Made by a program: the position numbers and the translations under genes. From a virus: DNA of 26,321 nucleotides. The first letter of the stretch is position 1; each line of letters begins with the position of its first letter. The notes below the pieces were generated by a model. It ran no database searches. It had not been told where the DNA came from and saw nothing but the letters and a program-made list of their open reading frames with translations. The stretch spans positions 1 to 26,321 of the IMG/VR virus record IMGVR_UViG_3300034104_000085; one strand, 5' to 3'. Below are positions 14,966 to 21,363 of the stretch, one piece after another.

Positions 14966-15154
14966 TCACTTGTCCCTTTCCCGTCTTTCCCACTTCCCTG
15001 TCCTTCCGATCCCATCCGGCCCATCCGCCATCCGATCCTTCCTGTGTCTATAGACACAGGAGGAAGGATTCGGATGATTGGCGGGGTGGGAATCCGGATG
15101 ACTTCGGATGGTTTCGGATGATTCGGATGATAATTCGGATGCATCCTTACTCAT
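14966..15154 (-). CDS. Possible small gene made largely of DNA repeats
   Basis: 62 residues starting MSKDASELSSESSETIRSHP, with an ATG overlapping the primase-helicase stop codon (ATGA) and a stop codon abutting the RusA ATG. The perfect fit favours translation, but the first half is simply the TTCGGATGA repeat read in one frame and the second is low-complexity Arg/Gly/Asp sequence. A second frame over the same bases (14962-15144) is in phase with the primase-helicase and resembles its C-terminus. It may be a spacer with coupling codons rather than a functional protein. Confidence 0.35.
   Translation of the reverse strand: MSKDASELSSESSETIRSHPDSHPANHPNPSSCVYRHRKDRMADGPDGIGRTGKWERRERDK
15040..15061. 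repeat. 22-base perfect palindrome
   Basis: TCCTGTGTCTA followed by its exact reverse complement. The match continues outward on both sides (ATCCTTCC / GGAAGGAT) with a three-base offset, giving a hairpin arm of about 19 bases. No U-run follows on either strand, so it is not an obvious terminator. It sits beside the TTCGGAT array, in the order seen in some iteron origins; it could be a protein-binding site, a cruciform or an mRNA hairpin. Confidence 0.7.
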
Positions 15155-15186
15155 CCGATTCGGATAACTTCGGATGATTTCGGATG
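15071..15186. repeat. Iteron-like array of TTCGGAT(G)A repeats
   Basis: CGGAT occurs at 15071, 15095, 15105, 15115, 15124, 15136, 15161, 15171 and 15181, mostly as TTCGGATGA, with an inverted copy at 15152 and three more inverted CATCCG copies at 15013, 15022 and 15029. Successive copies are mostly 9-12 bases apart, close to one helical turn, so a bound protein would contact one face of the DNA. The array spans the end of the primase-helicase gene, similar in concept to lambda ori inside gene O. Origin or operator function is inference. Confidence 0.65.
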
Positions 15187-17199
15187 ATCTGGGTGAGTCC
15201 TGTACCCTCCATCAGCCTCCACCACCATCCCTTTGGCAATCATACTTTTCACTACTTCCCAGAATCTATTGTTCTTCACACCATGCTCTTTGGCGCTCTC
15301 TCGCCACTCATCGTATTGGACCGGATAGCTTGTCAAATTGTCTTGTTCGCGCTTAACCTCGATCAGCACCAAGCACTCCATGACGATCTTTTGGTTTGGT
15401 GAGAGGTAGGTTTTCTTTTGGACTTGGCTGACTAGACCGCTGATGTCTACGCTGGTGAGGTAGGCACCTTTGACTGGCAGGTTGTGCTTGTCCAAGATGG
15501 GCAGATCAACTTGGGTGATCTGGAAGTTCTTGGCCGCTGGCATTTCCGCGTCCTTCATTTTTTTGGACTCAAACTGGATGGTCTTGGTGCCTGAGTCCAG
15601 CGCCACCTTGTACTCAGCATCGAGCGCACCACGCAGGGCTGTGGAACCTCTTGAACGCTCTTTGTCCATGGCGCCACTGTGGTGGACCACCAAGACGCAG
15701 CACTTCCATGGCTGGCGCAGGTAGGTGTCTAGGTGCTGGATGAAGGCATTCATGTCTTGGGTGCTGTTCTCATCGCCGCCCATGTTTCTGGCCACTGTAT
15801 CGATGATGATCATGCTGGGTATGCACCCTGCATCTGCTGACAGCTGCTTAACTGACTCAGCCACGATGGCCGCTTCTGTGCTGTCGTACAGCTGTGCCGC
15901 CCTATGGCTCTTGTACAGGGGCGCACCTTGCAGGCTGGTGCCGTTGCCCAGCTCCCACGCCTTGAACCGCCTAGCCAAGCCATTGTGCCCTTCGCCTGCG
16001 ATATAGAACACGGCACCCTGCTGGACTTGGTGCCCGTGCCATGGTGTTCCAGTGGCAATGCAGCAGGCTATGTCGATGGATACAAAGCTCTTGCCCCCGC
16101 CTGGGTCGCCAAACACTTGCGCCAAGCTGTCTGATTCAATGTAGTCATCCACCACCCAGTGTATTTGGGTGAGTTGCAGGTTGTCTGCTCTGGTGAACTC
16201 AAATGCCAGCTTGTCTTTCACTGGCCCAGCTACGCGCTCAATCTGTTCTTTAACGGCATCCAAGCCTTGCAGTACGTGCAGGTCGTTGAAGTCTGTTGGT
16301 TTATTTGGCAAGTCAGACTCCGCGAAGTTGGGGTAAACAATCTCACCAAACACAAGACCAGCCGCAGCTTTGCCTTTGGTGATCCCAGGGTTGCCCTCGG
16401 TGAACTGGTCATTGTCTGCGCCAATCACGATCTTGGAGCCTGGAAACATCTCCTTGGCCGCTTTGGCCACCTTGGCCAAGTTCCCACAGTCAAACGCCAC
16501 CAACGTGGTATGCCCAGTCGCTTCATGGATACTGGCGCAAGTGGCAAACCCCTCGCCAATAAAGATCACCTTACGGTTACCCCGTAGCTCGTAAAAGCCA
16601 CCCTCGATCTTGCCGCCTTTGAGGAATCTTTTGTTGCCATCAGCATCAATGGTCTGGTAGCTCAGTATCTCCCCCGCCTGATCAATCACCGGCACCACCA
16701 ACCGACCAGCACGGTCAATCTTCACCCCGTGGGCGCTAATGTGCTTTCTAACCAAGTATGGATGGTCATCGCTGGCATCTGTATAGGTCGATACCTCCTC
16801 TTCTGCCCTGTCAGCCGCTAGGGCTTGGGATGCCAATCGTTCAGCCTCTCGCTTGGCCTTGAACTCACCCACCCACTTGTCATGCTCCAACCTTTCGGTG
16901 AACGTCATCGACCGGCCAGTATCTGCCACCCACTTGGCCTCGAAAGTTGGCTCCTTCCAGCACCCACACACACCCACAGGAATCTTGCCACTCAGGTGCA
17001 ATATGTACCAACCATCCAATGCACCCTTCTTGCTCGACGCATGAGGCACCCTGTGGATCTCGCCATCAGGTATCAATTCCTTGATGGTCAATCCACTGGC
17101 CTCACAGTGCCTGCGAAAGCTCTCTACTGGGTCAACCAGGTCAGTCGATGCTGTGGCAGCTGCGAAACCGTTGGGAAATATGCTCGATAGACTGCTCAT
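15151..17199 (-). CDS. Bifunctional TOPRIM primase / RecA-fold helicase
   Basis: 682 residues from MSSLSSIFPNGF; this ATG has GGAGG seven bases upstream and overlaps the regulator stop codon, so the longer frame (17 more codons) is rejected. Residues 160-330 form a TOPRIM domain with E216 in FIGEGFAT and D262/D264 in IGADND, plus DFNDLH (303-308). From about 350 there is a RepA/DnaB-type ATPase with Walker A GDPGGGKS (364-371), Walker B IIIDT (464-468) and VVHHSG, then a C-terminal winged-helix-like stretch. An N-terminal zinc finger is not evident. It would unwind and prime phage DNA. The C-terminal tail HPDHPKSSEVIRI is encoded by the TTCGGAT repeats. Confidence 0.9.
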   Translation of the reverse strand: MSSLSSIFPNGFAAATASTDLVDPVESFRRHCEASGLTIKELIPDGEIHRVPHASSKKGALDGWYILHLSGKIPVGVCGCWKEPTFEAKWVADTGRSMTFTERLEHDKWVGEFKAKREAERLASQALAADRAEEEVSTYTDASDDHPYLVRKHISAHGVKIDRAGRLVVPVIDQAGEILSYQTIDADGNKRFLKGGKIEGGFYELRGNRKVIFIGEGFATCASIHEATGHTTLVAFDCGNLAKVAKAAKEMFPGSKIVIGADNDQFTEGNPGITKGKAAAGLVFGEIVYPNFAESDLPNKPTDFNDLHVLQGLDAVKEQIERVAGPVKDKLAFEFTRADNLQLTQIHWVVDDYIESDSLAQVFGDPGGGKSFVSIDIACCIATGTPWHGHQVQQGAVFYIAGEGHNGLARRFKAWELGNGTSLQGAPLYKSHRAAQLYDSTEAAIVAESVKQLSADAGCIPSMIIIDTVARNMGGDENSTQDMNAFIQHLDTYLRQPWKCCVLVVHHSGAMDKERSRGSTALRGALDAEYKVALDSGTKTIQFESKKMKDAEMPAAKNFQITQVDLPILDKHNLPVKGAYLTSVDISGLVSQVQKKTYLSPNQKIVMECLVLIEVKREQDNLTSYPVQYDEWRESAKEHGVKNNRFWEVVKSMIAKGMVVEADGGYRTHPDHPKSSEVIRIG

Positions 17200-17414
17200 G
17201 CTTGTGCCTCCACCAGCTCTGGCCAAATAGACTGCCAACTGCCCTGGCACAGCATCTTGCGACTCACCCGCCCCTGGCTCTCTTGCTCAATCCGCACCGC
17301 CTCCCAAGCACTCATTTCACGCCTACCAGTCAAGCACTGGTACAGGTACTGCTCACTCATGCCAACTTTTTCTGCCAGTTGTCGGCGCTCATCTGGGGTA
17401 ATTTGTGTGTTCAT
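17196..17414 (-). CDS. YdaS/Cro-like DNA-binding regulator
   Basis: 72 residues. A helix-turn-helix lies at about 8-30 (RRQLAEKVGMSEQYLYQCLT), followed by GRREMSAWEAVRIEQESQGR and the terminal GSWQSIWPEL that I recognise from YdaS-type antitoxin/Cro-like phage regulators. It is the first leftward gene after the divergent control region and is coupled by ATGA to the primase-helicase. By analogy with Cro it should bind operators, probably the CTAG-containing sites at 17426-17516, and balance leftward and rightward transcription. The ribosome site is weak. Confidence 0.82.
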   Translation of the reverse strand: MNTQITPDERRQLAEKVGMSEQYLYQCLTGRREMSAWEAVRIEQESQGRVSRKMLCQGSWQSIWPELVEAQA

Positions 17415-17476
17415 AGGGGCCTGAGTCTAGCAGATCGCTATAAATCTAGAGGCATAGGGAAAACACCTAGAAAATA

Positions 17477-17485
17477 ATCTATCAA
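17477..17485 (-). promoter_or_regulatory. Candidate leftward extended -10 promoter
   Basis: On the minus strand TGA-TAGATT forms an extended -10 match about 60 bases before the regulator ATG. There is no good -35 box. It lies just beyond the CTAGA-N4-TCTAG inverted repeat, so a repressor bound there would cover the -35 side. Weakly supported. Confidence 0.35.
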
Positions 17486-17509
17486 ACCGCTAGAAGTCTC
17501 TAGTTTTTT

Positions 17510-17518
17510 GCTAGAATT
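17510..17518 (+). promoter_or_regulatory. Candidate rightward extended -10 promoter
   Basis: TGC-TAGAAT, the same form as the promoter at 11811-11820. The -35 position has no good match and is occupied by the CTAGA-N4-TCTAG operator, which would allow direct repression. The start site would be near 17525, giving a leader of about 60 bases before the ATG at 17587. Confidence 0.5.
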
Positions 17519-17586
17519 CTGGTCATGGGCAGGGAAATAGGTTCTTGTCCATCACGCCAAATGGCCAACCAAACTAAGGAAACAAA

Positions 17587-17859
17587 ATGACAAACGCAAC
17601 ACAAACAACTGCTCAAGAAGAACGCAACATTAACATGTATGGCATCGCTGATATTGATGCCTATGTGGAATCTGTCAAAGAATCCATCACATACCAATTC
17701 ACAGGCGCAAACATGGTTGTGGCTGGCCTGATGTCTGATGCTCAAGAATTGATCGCTGGTGGCGCACAAGATCGCAGCCGTCAAACACTCAACATTGCCA
17801 AACACATTTTGTTTCTGATCATGGACGGCGAATTGGTTGGCACAGTAGAACGCATCTAA
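17587..17859 (+). CDS. First rightward early gene, unknown function
   Basis: 90 residues, MTNATQTTAQEERNINMYGI and onward, mostly helical, with a central amphipathic region (VAGLMSDAQELIAGGAQDRS) and ILFLIMDGELVGTVERI at the end. No TM, signal or known motif. AAGGA precedes the ATG. As the first gene after the rightward promoter it is likely transcribed earliest and most strongly, a position where phages often keep host-takeover proteins; that is inference. Confidence 0.78.
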   Translation: MTNATQTTAQEERNINMYGIADIDAYVESVKESITYQFTGANMVVAGLMSDAQELIAGGAQDRSRQTLNIAKHILFLIMDGELVGTVERI

Positions 17860-17866
17860 AACCCAC

Positions 17867-17880
17867 GGGGCCACGGCCCC
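17867..17880 (+). terminator. GC hairpin after the first early gene, weak terminator or attenuator
   Basis: GGGGC / GCCCC closing a CACG loop, eight bases after the stop codon of the first early gene. It resembles the stem of the strong terminator at 33-56 but is followed by CTTAACTT rather than a U-run, so it probably allows readthrough or protects the 3' end of the first message. Confidence 0.4.
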
Positions 17881-17899
17881 CTTAACTTGAAAGCACCCC

Positions 17900-17986
17900 A
17901 TGAAAGAAAAAATACTTGATGTCCTAGCAGCCGCCGCCATTGGCGTTGGCATGGCCACACTTCTTGTTGCCTGGTGGTCATCATGA
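17900..17986 (+). CDS. 28-residue single-TM micropeptide
   Basis: MKEKILDVL followed by a hydrophobic Ala/Gly/Val/Leu segment and a WWSS end. A short charged N-terminus and about 19 hydrophobic residues indicate one membrane helix. Its stop codon overlaps the next ATG (ATGA). The ribosome site is weak. A similar 28-residue TM peptide ends the same operon at 24317-24403. Function unknown. Confidence 0.55.
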   Translation: MKEKILDVLAAAAIGVGMATLLVAWWSS

Positions 17987-18216
17987 CCGAACTCCAAGAC
18001 TTTTGCCAAGAGCCACGCACCATGCAAGATCTGGTGGACGCTGGCTTTGCCACCCACACGGTCTACAACGCCGTCAAGCGCGGTGATTTGACCAACACCA
18101 ATGCCAAGGACAGCTGGGGCCGCAAACAGCGCGGCAAAGGCTTGTTTTTGTCTGCCATCACAACCACCCCTTACAACGCCGCTGCACTGGTGGCCGCTTG
18201 GAGCACACAACCATGA
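17983..18216 (+). CDS. Small helix-turn-helix-like protein
   Basis: 77 residues from MTELQDFCQEPRTMQDLVDA; the start four bases inside the micropeptide stop codon is chosen over a GTG three codons earlier. TMQDLVDAGFATHTVYNAVK looks like a DNA-reading helix-turn-helix, followed by a basic wing-like loop SWGRKQRGKGLFLSAI. It may regulate early transcription. The stop codon overlaps the next ATG (ATGA). Confidence 0.7.
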   Translation: MTELQDFCQEPRTMQDLVDAGFATHTVYNAVKRGDLTNTNAKDSWGRKQRGKGLFLSAITTTPYNAAALVAAWSTQP

Positions 18217-18491
18217 ACATCGCCCCACCCTGCCCAGATGGCCTGCTGGAACTTAACCTTGAATGCGAAGGGGTTGATCTGGTCTGCTTCTTTGAATACA
18301 CCCCTGCCGAGTCAGGTTCAAAAGACTCCATGGGCTTGCTGTATGAGCCTGACACCACCGCAGAATGCACCCTCACCAACGCTTATGTTGGCGACGTAGA
18401 CATTGCCCACCTGCTCTTGCAGTACTTGGTCAATGACCTTGAAACAACCGCACTTGAATACACACAAGAGGACCAAAATGACGATTACTGA
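18213..18491 (+). CDS. Small acidic early protein, unknown function
   Basis: 92 residues from MNIAPPCPDGLLELNLECEG, with a start that overlaps the previous stop codon (ATGA); a start five codons earlier is possible. The sequence is strongly acidic and ends QEDQNDDY. The opening strand pattern VDLVCFFEYTPAE followed by YVGDVDIAHLLLQYLVNDLE suggests a compact alpha/beta fold. High acidity could point to a DNA-mimic type protein, but that is speculation. Confidence 0.75.
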   Translation: MNIAPPCPDGLLELNLECEGVDLVCFFEYTPAESGSKDSMGLLYEPDTTAECTLTNAYVGDVDIAHLLLQYLVNDLETTALEYTQEDQNDDY

Positions 18492-18852
18492 ACTCACCGC
18501 CGCCCTGAAAGCAGCCAAAGCCGCCGAAGAAAAAGCCAAGGCCGACCGCTTGGACATTGAAGCTAAGATGGTTGCCCTCTTTGCAAAGCCTGCTACTGGC
18601 GAAGGCACCCACAATGACGAAGACTTCAGCATCACTTGGAAGCTCAACCGCACGGTTGACACTGACAAGCTGTCTGCCGCCTACGAGTCTTTGCCGGCCA
18701 ACGCCCAGCGAGCCTTTCGCTGGAAGGCCGAAGTCGAACTCAAGAACCTGCGAGCCTTGTCTGAGCTGGACCCCGTGTCCTACTCAGCAGCCGCCGAATT
18801 CATCACCAGCAAACCCGCCAAACCATCCATTGAACTGAAAGACAAACCATGA
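18478..18852 (+). CDS. Coiled-coil early protein upstream of the annealing ATPase
   Basis: 124 residues from MTITELTAALKAAKAAEEKA; AGAGGA precedes this ATG, and the longer frame upstream is rejected because it lies inside the previous gene. The N-terminal 45 residues are an Ala/Lys/Glu coiled coil, followed by a beta part (FSITWKLNRTVDTDKL) and RAFRWKAEVELKNLRALSEL. The layout recalls short phage proteins found next to Sak4-type ATPases (a DUF7173-like family, uncertain recall). The last four bases overlap the next gene. Confidence 0.75.
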   Translation: MTITELTAALKAAKAAEEKAKADRLDIEAKMVALFAKPATGEGTHNDEDFSITWKLNRTVDTDKLSAAYESLPANAQRAFRWKAEVELKNLRALSELDPVSYSAAAEFITSKPAKPSIELKDKP

Positions 18853-19595
18853 GCTTTGACCTGAAATCCATCTCTAAAACCCGCCGTGTACGCGCTCCCA
18901 AAATTGTTGTTGTTGGCCAAGGCAAGATCGGCAAGACAACCTTTGCTTCCATGGCTCCCAACGCTATTGGCATCTTGACCGAGGATGGCGCCGACGCTGT
19001 GGACGCCAACGCCTTTCCCTTGGCCACCAGCCTGGCTGACGTGTACGCCGCCATTGAGACACTGATCAGCCAAGACCACAAGTTTGAGTCATTGTTTATT
19101 GACTCGCTCGACTGGCTTGAACCCATGGTGCAAGACTATGTTTGCAAGCAGAACAATTGGAAGAACATTGAGGCACCAGGCTTTGGCAAGGGCTATGTTG
19201 CAGCCGCTGAAGAATGGCGCAACCTGTTGTCTGGCTTGGAAGTCTTGCGAGCCACCAAGGGCATGGGCATTATTTTGATTGCTCACGACAAGATCAAGCG
19301 TATCGAAGACCCGCTGACCGAGGGCTATGACTCCCACGTGCTCAAGCTCCACGACCGCGCCGCTGGCTTGGTCCAAGAATGGGCCGACATTATTGGCTAT
19401 GCCGGTTACCGCATCTTCACCAGCAAGACCGACGCTGGCTTTGGCAACAAAGAAACCAAAGCCACTACTACCGGCGAGCGCATTTTGCACGTCGAACCCC
19501 ATCCAGCTCATTGCGGTGGTAACCGCTTTGGCTTGACCAATATGTCGCTTGACTGGGCGACATTCCAGGCTGCACTCACCGTAGCTCAGTCCTGA
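18849..19595 (+). CDS. Sak4-like RecA-fold ATPase (AAA_24), ssDNA annealing/recombination
   Basis: 248 residues. Walker A GQGKIGKTT (23-31) and Walker B SLFIDSLDWL (about 81-90) define an AAA_24 core, and GIILIAHDKIKR provides a sensor-like strand. The size and LHDRAAGLVQEWADIIGYAG fit the Sak4 family, which in phages promotes single-strand annealing with an SSB partner. The next gene (DUF669) is the usual SSB-like partner, supporting the call. Start overlaps the previous stop codon. Nothing suggests inactivation. Confidence 0.87.
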   Translation: MSFDLKSISKTRRVRAPKIVVVGQGKIGKTTFASMAPNAIGILTEDGADAVDANAFPLATSLADVYAAIETLISQDHKFESLFIDSLDWLEPMVQDYVCKQNNWKNIEAPGFGKGYVAAAEEWRNLLSGLEVLRATKGMGIILIAHDKIKRIEDPLTEGYDSHVLKLHDRAAGLVQEWADIIGYAGYRIFTSKTDAGFGNKETKATTTGERILHVEPHPAHCGGNRFGLTNMSLDWATFQAALTVAQS

Positions 19596-19630
19596 TCTTC
19601 AGTCCAACCATTAACTAGGAAACACACAAA

Positions 19631-20113
19631 ATGGCACACTTTTCATTTGACGCATCGACCGTAGCACCACAGGCCGTGACTGGCCCAATCCCCGCAGGCA
19701 CTTACCTTGCCCACTGCACCGAATCTGACGTTGGACCTTTGAAGTCTGGCAACGGCACAGGCTTGAAGATGACTTTTGAGATCTTGGACGGCCAGTACAA
19801 GGGCCGCAGGGTTTGGGAGAATCTCAACATCCAGCACACCAACGAAGACACCCAGCGCATTGCTCAGAGCCAGCTTTCAGCCCTTTGCCATGCTGTGAAT
19901 GTGATCAAGCTGGAAGACACCGCAGCCCTGCACTTCAAGCCGGTCAAGATCACGGTGGTGGTGCGCGAGGCTCAAGGCCAATACCAAGCCAACAACAACA
20001 TCAAGGGCTATGAGTCTGCCGGTGGCGCGACTCCCGCCTTTGCACCGGCCAGTGAAGCCGCACCAGCTGCTGCTGCACCAGCGTCCAAAGCACCCGCTTG
20101 GGCGAAGAAGTAA
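19631..20113 (+). CDS. DUF669-type single-stranded DNA-binding protein
   Basis: 160 residues. IPAGTYLAHCTESDVGPLKS, then GTGLKMTFEILDGQYKGRRV and WENLNIQHTN are typical of DUF669 proteins with an OB-like fold. From residue 130 an Ala/Pro-rich linker leads to the end AWAKK, basic rather than the acidic tip usual for bacterial SSB. It should coat ssDNA and work with the Sak4-like ATPase and the nuclease that follow. AGGAAACACACAAA precedes the ATG. Confidence 0.85.
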   Translation: MAHFSFDASTVAPQAVTGPIPAGTYLAHCTESDVGPLKSGNGTGLKMTFEILDGQYKGRRVWENLNIQHTNEDTQRIAQSQLSALCHAVNVIKLEDTAALHFKPVKITVVVREAQGQYQANNNIKGYESAGGATPAFAPASEAAPAAAAPASKAPAWAKK

Positions 20114-20116
20114 ACC

Positions 20117-21202
20117 ATGGCCACACTCCCCGCATCTGTCGTGGACCCTGTGGCCGATGCCATCTTTGCCCATTACAAGGCAAAGTATGGCGTCGAACCC
20201 CAGCGCCCTTATCTTGGCGCCAGCGCCATTGGCAAGCCTTGCTTGCGCCAGCACTGGTATTCGTTCAGATGGTCTAAACCCGCTGAATTCTCTGGCCGCT
20301 TGTACAGGGTTTTCCAATCTGGCCATCTGCAAGAACCAAGGGTTTATGCTGATTTGCGAGGCATTGGCTGCAATGTGTATTCAGTCAACCCAACCACCAA
20401 CAAACAGTTTGGCTGGAGCGAACCCAGCACTGGCCATCATTTCAGGGGCAACGCCGATGGCATTGTGACTGGCCTGCCCCAAGCGCCAAAAGCACCGCAT
20501 ATACTGGAAATAAAGACAGCATCCGACAAGTATTTTCGGGAAATGCAGAAATCCGGCGTAAAGCAGGCCAAGCCCGAACACTGGGCACAGATGCAATCAT
20601 ATATGCACTGGTCTCTTGCTGAGTTTGGTGAGGATGGCTGCAAGCGAGCCATCTACATTGTCGTCAACAAAGACAATGACGACATTTACACCGAGCGCCT
20701 TGAGTACGACGCCGAGGCCGCTCAGGCAATCATTGACAAGGCATTGGCCATCATTACCGCTGCCGAGCCGCCAGTTGGGATTAGCACTGATCCGACCTGG
20801 TATGAATGCAAATTCTGCGACTACCACAGCATTTGCCACGGCACTGATGTACCGGCACCAACTTGCCGGTCATGCGCTCACATTACGCCTGAGTTGGATG
20901 GCAATGGCGATTGGTCATGCCACGTCCATGCTGGCAAGGTGTCCAACAGCATCCAGCGCGACGGCTGCGCCTACCACCGATACATTCCGATTCTGTTGGC
21001 CAAGAGCGCCAAGCCAATGGACGTGGACGGTGACGCTGTGGTGTACCAGATGGCTGATGGCAAGCAATTCACCAACGGTGACCCCAAGGTAAACCCTAAG
21101 CACTTTGCCAGCGCAGAAATCCATGCTGCCAAGGACAAGGCCGTGCTGGTGGATGAAGAGATTATGAAAATTCGCATTCAATTTGACGGGAAGATCGTAT
21201 GA
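20117..21202 (+). CDS. Cas4/RecB-like PD-(D/E)XK nuclease with Fe-S cluster motif
   Basis: 361 residues. GNADGIV (D114), ILEIKTAS (E131-K133) and QMQSYMHW (Q158/Q160) form the PD-(D/E)XK/RecB nuclease core. One N-terminal cysteine (C42 in GKPCLRQ) and three later ones (C231, C234, C240 in CKFCDYHSIC) match the 4Fe-4S layout of Cas4/AddB-type nucleases. A second cysteine set (C250, C253, C268, C284) follows and may bind zinc. It would resect DNA ends for the Sak4/DUF669 recombination pair. It lies in an operon three bases after the SSB-like gene and is coupled to the next gene by ATGA. No CRISPR genes are present, so Cas4 adaptation is not implied. Confidence 0.85.
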   Translation: MATLPASVVDPVADAIFAHYKAKYGVEPQRPYLGASAIGKPCLRQHWYSFRWSKPAEFSGRLYRVFQSGHLQEPRVYADLRGIGCNVYSVNPTTNKQFGWSEPSTGHHFRGNADGIVTGLPQAPKAPHILEIKTASDKYFREMQKSGVKQAKPEHWAQMQSYMHWSLAEFGEDGCKRAIYIVVNKDNDDIYTERLEYDAEAAQAIIDKALAIITAAEPPVGISTDPTWYECKFCDYHSICHGTDVPAPTCRSCAHITPELDGNGDWSCHVHAGKVSNSIQRDGCAYHRYIPILLAKSAKPMDVDGDAVVYQMADGKQFTNGDPKVNPKHFASAEIHAAKDKAVLVDEEIMKIRIQFDGKIV

Positions 21203-21363
21203 ACACGCCGCCCCCAATCCAAGAAATTACGTTGTTGGACTACTTTGCCGCCGCGGCCTTGACTGGGTTGCTTGCAAATGGTGACCGCAAGACGGCAGTG
21301 GCACAAGCTGTTGAACTGGCCAAGAAAATGATTGAGGAGACTCGCAAAAATGATTCTGCGTGA
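21199..21363 (+). CDS. 54-residue gene between nuclease and helicase
   Basis: MNTPPPIQEITLLDYFAAAA, then LTGLLANGDRKTAVAQAVEL and a Lys/Glu helix. Start overlaps the nuclease stop codon (ATGA) and the end overlaps the helicase start by 14 bases. Short proteins of this type (LDYFAAAALTGLLA) are common in phage replication modules but have no assigned role that I know. Two amphipathic helices, soluble. Confidence 0.72.
   Translation: MNTPPPIQEITLLDYFAAAALTGLLANGDRKTAVAQAVELAKKMIEETRKNDSA

Larger units (their letters stand above)
17415..17586. promoter_or_regulatory. Divergent control region with CTAG operator cluster
   Basis: The 172 bases between the diverging genes hold six CTAG tetramers (starting 17427, 17446, 17469, 17491, 17501 and 17512), usually within TCTAG or CTAGA. 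The clearest operator is the perfect inverted repeat CTAGA-AGTC-TCTAG at 17491-17504. CTAG is rare in most enterobacterial-type genomes, so six in 90 bases beside a Cro-like gene strongly suggests binding sites. Candidate -10 elements face both ways. No protein-coding frame is credible here. Confidence 0.7.

Noticed and set aside
15071-15186. CRISPR array
   Set aside because: Repeats are only 7-9 bases with almost no spacer, and no adaptation or effector genes are present; an iteron-like array fits better.
17500-18228. 242-codon minus-strand frame
   Set aside because: It runs antisense through the rightward promoter and three early genes that have good ribosome sites and coupled starts; its sequence is low in normal protein character.
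20117-21202. CRISPR-associated Cas4
   Set aside because: The nuclease sits in a phage recombination operon with Sak4-like and DUF669 proteins and no other cas genes, so a recombination nuclease is the better call.
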